Shown one piece after another: positions 1 through 5,371 of a DNA stretch of 8,011 bases (position 1 is the first letter of the stretch; the number at the start of each line of letters is the position of its first letter). The stretch is taken from contig CAMOEP010000088.1 of NCBI GenBank assembly GCA_946612185.1, forward strand, positions 1 through 8,011, in the 5' to 3' direction. A model generated the notes under the pieces. The model had not been told where the DNA came from and made no database searches. It worked only from the letters and a program-made list of their open reading frames with translations. The position numbers and the translations under genes were made by a program. This DNA comes from an uncultured Ruminococcus sp. (GTDB taxonomy: Bacteria; Bacillota; Clostridia; Oscillospirales; Ruminococcaceae).

Positions 1-2141
1 TAGAGGCTTTGCTGGTCGGACTGCTGTATCATGTCCACAAAAATCCGTCTGCGGCGGAGAGGATCGACCTGCTTGAATGTCCCGACAGGCGGACGTTTCA
101 GGTGTTCCGTTTTAGTGACGATAACTCCCTTGATCTTGAACTTCCGATCAGCTTGACAGATAATATCAGGGAAAATTCCATGCGCCAGAAAGCCGGGAAA
201 ATGGAGTATCAGCTTGAATTTAAGCAGGGCGGCAAAAGTATAACAATACTGCCAAAATTTAGAAATGTATTCTTGTACGGAACTGGCGGAGTCGGAAAGA
301 CAACTGTCCTGAAAAGTGCTATTAATAATAAGGACACGATGAACTTTTACTTCCCATTATATCAGTACAGGTATGAACTGCACGAGAATTTTTCTGTGGA
401 AAGCTGCTGGCTCTTACTGAATATACTGCTGAAATTTCACTACCAGTATGAGTATCTGACGTATGAAACTCTGACAGCAAACGAGGGCGAGAAAACCGTT
501 TTGCAGCAGCTTACTGAACTTGAAAAAATGCTCAGATCTGTACCGGTGGACGGAAAGCGTATTTGCACTTTATTGCTCGACGGTTTGAACGAGATGCCGC
601 CTGATACACAGAGGTCATTTGTCAGTGAACTTGAACAGATTTGCACTTATTGGAAAAATGTTCGTATCGTTATTTCCGGACGGACTGTTCCGCAGCTTGA
701 AGTGTTTCAGGACTTTGATAAAATCGAGATTGCTGGTGTTACAGATGCTGAATTATCGAGGAGACTATCCTGCGTTTCTGTTAATGTGAAAATGCTTGAA
801 ATCCTCAGAATACCGCTGTTTCTGAATATGTATAATCAGCCGGACGGAGACATGAACACACGGGGAAAACTCCTTGATTCATACGTTCAAAGCAGCTTTA
901 GAAACGATGAGATCATGCAGTTTGTTGTGAGATATGCTCTGCCTTATGCTACGAAAAATATGTGCGGAGATTATTTCACTCAGGAACTTTCAAGGACTGA
1001 TCTGCTGAAAGCGGTGGACAGTGCTGTTGAGTTCTATTTGCTTGATGATAGGGTATTTCAGAACTATATTGCTCCGAGTGGAATGAACAAAAAAGTCCTG
1101 CTTGAATGCAGGACGAGAGATGATTTTATTGAGCTGATTCTGAACAATATCGGCTTCATTGTGCCTGACGAAACAAAGCCCTATATGCTCCGTTTCATGC
1201 ATCAATACTACCGTGACTACTTTGCAGCAAGACATATGGTGAACCTGTGCGAGGCGATCTGCACAGCCTATGGAAACTGTTCCGCTGATGAAATAACCGC
1301 AGTAATGAAACAGCAAGATTTTACTAAAATCTGGTTCACTGATGATGAGAACAGTATTTACAGGCTAATGGGCGAGATAATCGGTGACTATAAAAATACT
1401 CCCAATGATTATGACTTTTGGTACAGGGAAACTGTTCTTGACAGACTGCTTGAAATGTACAGAAAGTTTTATGCGAAGTGCGACGATCTCCGCATAACCG
1501 AAAACGTGATGAAGGTCATGGCTGCCGCAAGAAACGGGCTGATATGCGATGTGAATTTCAACGATCTTCCGCTGCCGATGAATATTCCGTGCAATTTGAA
1601 ATTCAGCAATAACGGCGAATTTCCGTGCAGTTTCAGGTACAGCAAGGTCTACAGGCTTGCTGTTTTCAGCAATAATGAGCATACGGTTTCCGACGAAAAC
1701 TGCAATGTTTCAAGCGTTTCAAATTGGGAGAAATATGCCGTAAATTCGCCGGATAAAAGGTTTCTGGCAGTCCTTCTTGATGATAACTATGCGCTGCTCT
1801 GGGACTGCGTGAATTCGGCTATTTTATGGGATAAAGACCTTTCGGAATTTGCAGAGGATAACGTCAGATTTGATTATGCAGAATTTTCCCCGGACGGCAC
1901 GCAGGTTTTATTTGCGGCGAATAATGGATTCGCTCAGGTTCAGTGGTGCAGTGTCGATATTGACTCAGGCGAAACAATTTCTTCCGGCTTCACGAATACT
2001 TTTACATATCACGATAGCGAAAGTGTCCTCATTGATGAACAGCTAAAACGGCAAATTATCCAGAAAATTCCCCATTTTAAGAATTGCGATTTTACTGGGG
2101 CTGAGTTTTTGGAGGAGGATTACCGGCAATTCCCCGGCTGA
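1..2141 (+). CDS. NACHT/STAND-family NTPase with WD40-like C-terminal region, 5'-partial
   Basis: The reading frame is open to the left edge, so the true start lies outside. A TTG at 9 could be read as a start but has no ribosome site in view. Residues are numbered from that TTG. Walker A GTGGVGKTT is at 91-99, Walker B LLLDGLNE at 188-195, a sensor-like RIVISGR at 219-225, and a RIPLFLNMY stretch near 267-275 fits the STAND GxP region. FMHQYYRDYFAA near 397-408 matches the F-H-x(4)-EYFAA helix common after NACHT domains. Residues 573-650 hold two degenerate WD40-like blades (YALLWD near 594, FSPDG at 626, VQW ending at 646). The tail has a pentapeptide-like NCDFTGAEF from 692. Such proteins are cytoplasmic ATP-driven switches; bacterial relatives include phage-defence NLR-like proteins. 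Any effector domain would lie upstream, so the output is unknown. The family call is firm; the defence role is inference. It converges on the histidine kinase gene. Confidence 0.85.
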   Translation, partial: EALLVGLLYHVHKNPSAAERIDLLECPDRRTFQVFRFSDDNSLDLELPISLTDNIRENSMRQKAGKMEYQLEFKQGGKSITILPKFRNVFLYGTGGVGKTTVLKSAINNKDTMNFYFPLYQYRYELHENFSVESCWLLLNILLKFHYQYEYLTYETLTANEGEKTVLQQLTELEKMLRSVPVDGKRICTLLLDGLNEMPPDTQRSFVSELEQICTYWKNVRIVISGRTVPQLEVFQDFDKIEIAGVTDAELSRRLSCVSVNVKMLEILRIPLFLNMYNQPDGDMNTRGKLLDSYVQSSFRNDEIMQFVVRYALPYATKNMCGDYFTQELSRTDLLKAVDSAVEFYLLDDRVFQNYIAPSGMNKKVLLECRTRDDFIELILNNIGFIVPDETKPYMLRFMHQYYRDYFAARHMVNLCEAICTAYGNCSADEITAVMKQQDFTKIWFTDDENSIYRLMGEIIGDYKNTPNDYDFWYRETVLDRLLEMYRKFYAKCDDLRITENVMKVMAAARNGLICDVNFNDLPLPMNIPCNLKFSNNGEFPCSFRYSKVYRLAVFSNNEHTVSDENCNVSSVSNWEKYAVNSPDKRFLAVLLDDNYALLWDCVNSAILWDKDLSEFAEDNVRFDYAEFSPDGTQVLFAANNGFAQVQWCSVDIDSGETISSGFTNTFTYHDSESVLIDEQLKRQIIQKIPHFKNCDFTGAEFLEEDYRQFPG

Positions 2142-2152
2142 CTGCGTTTGAT

Positions 2153-2187
2153 AAAAAAATGTCCACATATGGCGAATTTCTACGCCA
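2153..2187 (-). terminator. Possible weak terminator at the kinase 3' end
   Basis: On the minus strand a 5-bp stem (TGGCG/CGCCA, 8-nt loop, 2170-2187) overlaps the kinase TAG stop. It is followed about 10 nt later by seven T residues (2153-2159 on the complement). The stem is short and the gap to the T-run is long, so this is only a weak intrinsic-terminator candidate. No better hairpin exists in the 38-bp convergent gap, and nothing comparable follows the NACHT stop on the plus strand. Confidence 0.25.
2160..2172 (+). repeat. Left copy of a 13-bp inverted motif flanking the four-gene module
   Basis: TGTCCACATATGG at this site is the exact reverse complement of CCATATGTGGACA at 7837-7849. 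The two copies bracket the whole minus-strand module: this one lies between the two convergent stop codons and the other lies upstream of the permease promoter. The match does not extend beyond 13 bp. A chance 13-mer inverted match somewhere in 8 kb is quite possible, so only the placement makes it notable. Confidence 0.4.
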
Positions 2188-3391
2188 GTCTCACCACCAG
2201 CGTCACGCTGAAGCAGCCGTCAATTATCTCAGCATACACCTCGCCGCCCATGAGGGACATAAGGCGTTTGCATATGAACAGCCCCAGACCGTTTCCCTGA
2301 ACCTTATCGGCATTGCTTCCCCGGTGGAAACTGCTGAATATCTGGGGCAGTTCATTTTCCAGGAGGGTGCAGCCGGTATTTGAAACGGTGATAAGCTGGC
2401 AGCCGTCCATTTTATCGAAACTCAGGCTTATCCGTCTGCCGTCGCCGTATTTTATGGCATTTTCCACAAGATTCTGCAAGCACTCTGACAGCTTGTCGGC
2501 ATCGCAGGAGAGGAGGCAGTCGCTGAACTTTGCCACCTCGAAAGCAGTTCCGGCTACAGCAAGCTGCGGGGCGTATCTTTGGGTTATTTTACCGATGACA
2601 GCGCTGAGGAACGCTTCGCCCTGGGTCACTTCAAAGTTCATGAAGTCCTCGCTGGCGGCTTTGGTTATCTCGCTTACGAAATGCTCTATCTCGTCAGCAC
2701 GGGCATTGATGCTTTCCGCAGCGTTCCGGCGTTTTTCCTCATCGGTGTAAATGCCTTTAGCCAGTGCTTTGGCATTGAGTTTTATTGCAGACAGCGGAGT
2801 TTTTATGTCATGGGAAAGGGAGAGCAGGAGCAGTTTTTTGTCACGCTGCATAGAAAGTTCCTTTTGCCGGTCGTACTCAATTTTCTCACGCAGAAGATTG
2901 ACACCCCAGGTGAATTTTCCGAAAAATCGGCTTTTCTCCTCGGTTATTGGGACGGAAAGGTTGCCCTTTGCAAGTTCCTGCGGAACGTTATTGAGCCGGG
3001 TGAAGGGTTTGATGATGTTCTTGTGGATATAAAGCAGAACGGTGCAGATCACCAGCAGGATCGCCGCCATTGTGCAGTTGACGGCGATGAGAGTACTGCG
3101 CACGTTTTCCACGGAGTACTCCACACGGTAGAGAGTTCCGCCGGCTTCGATAATTATGTAATGTGAATCGCTTCTGAAAATGTCGCTGCCGGAGTAAACG
3201 CCGGTGATATGCGGATATTTTTCGGGGGAATAGCTGCCGGTATCATTTATTTCGTCAGCTATTCTTTTAGCCTCGACCCGATAAAGACCGTTTCCGCAGT
3301 CATTCTTTTTCACGATGAATACGCTGAGCATTACCGCCAGAAGTATGAAAACTGAAATTACAGTGAAACACAGTCGTTTGAATATTATCAT
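2180..3391 (-). CDS. Membrane sensor histidine kinase (HAMP, HisKA, HATPase)
   Basis: 403 residues, a usual length for this class. The order is: transmembrane segment 1 (about 8-27), an extracytoplasmic sensing loop of roughly 70 residues (28-100), transmembrane segment 2 (about 101-121), HAMP linker (about 121-174), a dimerisation domain with H-box LSLSHDIKTPL (phospho-acceptor His194), and the ATPase domain with N-box LVENAIKYGDG (Asn311) and G2 box GNGLGL (366-371). The usual DxGxG of the G1 box reads SNTGC here, a variation seen in other Gram-positive kinases. It should autophosphorylate on His194 and pass the phosphate to Asp52 of the regulator encoded just upstream. The ATG overlaps the regulator stop by 4 bp (ATGA), so the pair is translationally coupled. 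It resembles the VanS/BaeS/PhoR group, but resemblance does not identify its ligand; cell-envelope stress or an antimicrobial peptide is inferred from the transporter neighbour. Confidence 0.93.
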   Translation of the reverse strand: MIIFKRLCFTVISVFILLAVMLSVFIVKKNDCGNGLYRVEAKRIADEINDTGSYSPEKYPHITGVYSGSDIFRSDSHYIIIEAGGTLYRVEYSVENVRSTLIAVNCTMAAILLVICTVLLYIHKNIIKPFTRLNNVPQELAKGNLSVPITEEKSRFFGKFTWGVNLLREKIEYDRQKELSMQRDKKLLLLSLSHDIKTPLSAIKLNAKALAKGIYTDEEKRRNAAESINARADEIEHFVSEITKAASEDFMNFEVTQGEAFLSAVIGKITQRYAPQLAVAGTAFEVAKFSDCLLSCDADKLSECLQNLVENAIKYGDGRRISLSFDKMDGCQLITVSNTGCTLLENELPQIFSSFHRGSNADKVQGNGLGLFICKRLMSLMGGEVYAEIIDGCFSVTLVVRLA

Positions 3392-4050
3392 ACGAATTTA
3401 TACCCCACGCCCCAGACAGTCAGCAGACGCTTTGCATTTTTGGGGTCATCACCGAGTTTCTGGCGCAGACGGTTGATATGCACATGGAGGGTCTGAGTTT
3501 CTGATTCGCTGTCGCTGCCCCAGACCCTTGAGAAAAGGTAGTCTTTTTTCAGAGCCTTGCCCTGATTTTCGATAAGCAGGGCGAGCAGGTCGAATTCCTT
3601 AGCAGTAAGTTCCAGAGGCTCACCATCAATTTCAGCAGTTTTGTCGGCAAGGTTCAGGGTAACACCTTTTGCGGATATCATACTGCGCTGATAGCGGCGT
3701 TTGAAAATGCCCTTGATCTTAGCGAGCAGGATATCTATATCGTAAGGCTTTTCGATATAGTCATCAGCGCCCAGGTCAAGCCCGTTGAGTTTATCTTCCT
3801 TGTCAGTTCTTGCGCTGACGATGAGGATAGGGGTATCGGCAGTTTCACGGAGTCTGGAGCAGACAGCGAAGCCGTTCACATCAGGCAGATTGATGTCAAG
3901 CACCACAAGCCGAGCGCCGTATCGTTCAAAGAGTTCCAGGGCACGTTCACCGCTTTCGACGGTAGAAACGGTATAGTTTTCGGCACGGAGGAAGTCGGTC
4001 AGCAGGGCGCTTAGTTCCCTGTCGTCCTCAACAATAAGAATATCGGTCAT
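3388..4050 (-). CDS. OmpR/PhoB-family response regulator
   Basis: 220 residues, full length. The receiver domain (about 1-118) shows the acidic pair Asp9/Asp10, phospho-acceptor Asp52 in VVLDINLPD, Ser79 at the switch position and Lys101 in the EKPYD motif. The C-terminal winged helix (about 125-220) has the family signature: LTAKEFDLL near 148-156, a recognition helix around TLHVHINRLRQKL (187-199) and a GVGYKF ending. It should be phosphorylated by the adjacent kinase and bind tandem direct repeats in DNA; the best candidate site in the window is 7785-7806, before the permease operon. The ATG at 4050 is preceded by a GGTGGTG ribosome site at a short distance and by a strong promoter. It is VanR-like in architecture, but no resistance ligase genes are present, so no specific symbol is justified. 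Confidence 0.94.
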   Translation of the reverse strand: MTDILIVEDDRELSALLTDFLRAENYTVSTVESGERALELFERYGARLVVLDINLPDVNGFAVCSRLRETADTPILIVSARTDKEDKLNGLDLGADDYIEKPYDIDILLAKIKGIFKRRYQRSMISAKGVTLNLADKTAEIDGEPLELTAKEFDLLALLIENQGKALKKDYLFSRVWGSDSESETQTLHVHINRLRQKLGDDPKNAKRLLTVWGVGYKFV

Positions 4051-4055
4051 AATAT

Positions 4056-4097
4056 CACCACCAAATTCATTATACTACATTCCCCAAAAAATATCAA
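4056..4097 (-). promoter_or_regulatory. Promoter and ribosome site of the regulator-kinase operon
   Basis: On the minus strand TTGATA (4092-4097) and TATAAT (4069-4074) are separated by exactly 17 bp, a near-consensus housekeeping promoter. Transcription should begin near 4062, which is also where the Shine-Dalgarno-like GGTGGTG (4056-4062) begins, giving a leader of only about 12 nt before the ATG. The -35 box ends 2 bp short of the repeat mosaic that starts at 4100, so any regulatory site upstream of this promoter would have to lie inside repeat DNA. No OmpR-type direct repeat is visible here, so autoregulation from this promoter is not supported. Confidence 0.75.
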
Positions 4098-4099
4098 GC

Positions 4100-4138
4100 C
4101 GCAAGCTGAGCCAGCTTGACCGCCCCCACGTTGTCGCT
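4100..4138 (-). repeat. Truncated inverted copy (C1) of the 86-bp repeat unit
   Basis: These 39 bp are an exact reverse complement of the distal end of unit A (4319-4404) plus its three following bases. They include the hairpin AAGCTG-AGC-CAGCTT (6-bp stem) and the CCCCCACG core. The copy stops abruptly at 4138, where the full inverted copy C2 begins a few bases on, so it looks like a partial tandem duplication or a truncated insertion. It borders the -35 box of the regulator promoter. Confidence 0.85.
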
Positions 4139-4141
4139 TGC

Positions 4142-4227
4142 AAGCTGTGCCAGCTTGACCGCTTCTCACGTTGTCGCTCGTTAACTCGCTTACATAATAG
4201 AAACGGTGCTTTTGCCGTCGCTCAACC
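4142..4227 (-). repeat. Full-length inverted copy (C2) of the 86-bp repeat unit
   Basis: This 86-bp segment aligns end to end with the reverse complement of units A and B. By eye it is 85-90% identical, with one 1-base insertion and one 1-base deletion. It runs from the hairpin AAGCTG-TGC-CAGCTT to the GTCGCTCAACC end. It is more diverged than A and B are from each other, suggesting an older copy. The last eight bases (GCTCAACC) are also the left end of palindrome P1. Confidence 0.88.
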
Positions 4228-4326
4228 TTGTTTGTACTGGTACAAAGTTTTCCGGGCAAATTGTAAAACAGCAAGTATACAGAATTATTTGAATAGAACT
4301 TAGTACCATTGAAAAGCGGGTTGAGC
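4220..4326. repeat. 107-bp imperfect palindrome P1
   Basis: The segment starts with GCTCAACC and ends with GGTTGAGC. The two halves are loosely complementary over about 50 nt each, pairing around GGTAC/GTACC-type blocks, and could form one long interrupted hairpin. It has the same length as P2 (4407-4513) and aligns better with the reverse complement of P2 than with P2 itself; the shared blocks include ACAGAATT, GAATAGAAC and AGTACCATTG. It therefore looks like a foldback element present twice in opposite orientations. No protein-coding signal is seen. Confidence 0.75.
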
Positions 4327-4404
4327 GACGGCAAAATGCGATGTTCTACTAAGGTAAGCGAGTTAACGAGCGACAACGTGGGGGCGGTCAAGCTGGCTCA
4401 GCTT
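4319..4404 (+). repeat. Direct copy A of the 86-bp repeat unit
   Basis: The unit begins with GGTTGAGCGACGGC, passes through GCGAGTTAACGAGCG (a near palindrome around GTTAAC) and GTGGGGGCGGT, and ends in the hairpin AAGCTG-GCT-CAGCTT. Copy B lies exactly 187 bp downstream with three mismatches in 86 bp (about 97% identity). The near identity of A and B points to recent duplication or gene conversion. Confidence 0.92.
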
Positions 4405-4406
4405 GC

Positions 4407-4513
4407 GCTCAACCGTGTTTGCAATGGTACTTGGTTCTATTCGGGAATTCTGTAAATGTGATACTTTACAGTTCTACCGGAGAACTTTTGTACCCTGCAA
4501 AATTCGGTTGAGC
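4407..4513. repeat. 107-bp imperfect palindrome P2
   Basis: It is bounded by GCTCAACCG and CGGTTGAGC, a perfect 9-bp terminal inverted repeat. The interior arms pair imperfectly (for example TTCTGTAAA against TTTACAG, and GGTAC against GTACC), with a short central loop near 4460. It has the same length as P1 and is homologous to it in the reverse orientation. If transcribed from the ATPase side it would form a long stem-loop between the two operons. Confidence 0.78.
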
Positions 4514-4591
4514 GACGGCAAAATGCGATGTTCTACTAAGGTAAGCGAGTTAACGAGCGTCAACGTGGGGGCGGTTAAGCTGGCACAGCTT
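4506..4591 (+). repeat. Direct copy B of the 86-bp repeat unit, abutting the ATPase stop codon
   Basis: It is near-identical to copy A (3 mismatches in 86 bp) and ends in the hairpin AAGCTG-GCA-CAGCTT. The unit ends at 4591 and overlaps the last two bases of the ATPase stop codon TAA (4592-4590 on the minus strand). The first structure after the ATPase reading frame is therefore this hairpin, which could protect the mRNA 3' end. No T-run follows it closely, so a classical terminator is not supported. Confidence 0.92.
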
Positions 4592-5360
4592 ACCAGCCTT
4601 GTTCCATGAGCCAGGTGTTGAGGTCACGCTCACGGTCACGCAGTTCCTTTTCTCCGCCGTCAAAGTGTCCCATTTCCTTTTCACCCATGATGCCGCCGTC
4701 AACTATATACAGCACACGGCTGCACTTTGCCGCAACCTTCGGGTCATGGGTCACGCACATAATAGTCGTACCGTCATTGTTGAGCGAGAGAAGCTGCTCC
4801 ATTACCTCGTCAGAACTGGAACGGTTGAGCGCACCTGTCGGTTCGTCCGCAAAAATGATCCTGGGATCATTTATCATGCTTCTTGCAATACACGCCCTCT
4901 GAAGCTGTCCGCCGGAAACCTCGTTGATATCATTATCTCCCACGTCGCCAATGCCCAGCCTGCGCATGAGAAGCCGTCCACGCTCCTCAGTCTCCTTGCG
5001 GCTTTCGGTGTTCTTCTTTGACTTTACCGCCGGAAGTATGATATTATCCAGGATAGACAGATTCTTCATCATATACATCTGCTGGAATATGAATCCCATT
5101 TCATCAAGGCGAAGCTGTGAAAGTGACTTGTCAGAAAGCTTTGCAGTATCCTTTCCGTTAAAGATAACTTCACCGGCGGTAACTCTGTCCATTCCGGAAG
5201 CGCAGTAGAGCAGGGTGGACTTGCCTGAACCCGAAGGTCCCATAACTGCCACCATTTCGCCCTCGCTGATAGTCAGGTCAACATTTTTCAGAACATTGTT
5301 CTGCTGCTTGTTAACGATATAGGTCTTGCAAAGTCCCTTTGTCTGTAAAACTGTATTCAT
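4590..5360 (-). CDS. ABC transporter ATP-binding protein (MacB/LolD/BceA type)
   Basis: 256 residues. Walker A GPSGSGKST is at 41-49, Q-loop Gln93 in FIFQQ, the signature VSGGQLQR at 148-155, Walker B IIFADEP with catalytic Glu173, the D-loop GALN near 176-179 and switch His205 in VTHD. All catalytic residues are present, so it should be an active ATPase. The GALN after Walker B and the SGGQLQR signature are typical of FtsX-permease partners used in lipoprotein release, MacB-type and bacitracin/peptide-resistance exporters. A charged C-terminal extension (about 226-256) ending WLMEQGW is the kind of tail often seen in Firmicutes members. The ATG at 5360 has a good GGAGG (5367-5371) directly after the permease stop, so it is translated from the permease message. 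Repeat copy B begins within its stop codon. The substrate is unknown; export or extraction of an envelope-active peptide is inferred. Confidence 0.94.
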   Translation of the reverse strand: MNTVLQTKGLCKTYIVNKQQNNVLKNVDLTISEGEMVAVMGPSGSGKSTLLYCASGMDRVTAGEVIFNGKDTAKLSDKSLSQLRLDEMGFIFQQMYMMKNLSILDNIILPAVKSKKNTESRKETEERGRLLMRRLGIGDVGDNDINEVSGGQLQRACIARSMINDPRIIFADEPTGALNRSSSDEVMEQLLSLNNDGTTIMCVTHDPKVAAKCSRVLYIVDGGIMGEKEMGHFDGGEKELRDRERDLNTWLMEQGW

Positions 5361-5371
5361 AGTTATCCTCC

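Noticed and set aside
31..40. ATGTCCACA at 31-39 as a third copy of the flanking motif
   Set aside because: It shares only nine bases with the 13-bp motif and lies within NACHT coding sequence in a normal codon context, so chance is the simplest explanation.
2579..3166. A 195-residue plus-strand frame inside the histidine kinase region
   Set aside because: It is antisense to a kinase with every expected domain and motif, and its protein resembles nothing known. It is a shadow of the GC-richer coding DNA.
2180..4050. Naming the two-component pair vanRS, or the transporter bceAB
   Set aside because: The architecture is similar, but there are no van ligase genes. The permease is a two-unit FtsX/MacB type of 785 residues with two large external domains, unlike BceB with its single large external loop. 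The symbols would overstate the evidence.
4100..4117. An intrinsic terminator for the ATPase operon formed by the C1 hairpin and the T-run at 4085-4090
   Set aside because: On the minus strand the hairpin is about 10 nt away from the T-run, and the intervening bases form the regulator -35 box. The spacing does not fit a classical terminator.
4047..4391. A 114-residue minus-strand reading frame across the repeat mosaic
   Set aside because: It consists almost entirely of repeat and palindrome DNA, includes the regulator promoter, and gives a low-complexity protein without recognisable motifs. The frame is open by chance.
4100..4591. A CRISPR array
   Set aside because: The repeats are 86 and 107 bp long, occur in both orientations, and are interlocked with no unique spacers of uniform length. 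No cas gene is nearby.
4403..4609. A 68-residue plus-strand reading frame across P2 and B
   Set aside because: It lies in repeat DNA and runs antisense into the ATPase 3' end, with no ribosome site and no family resemblance.
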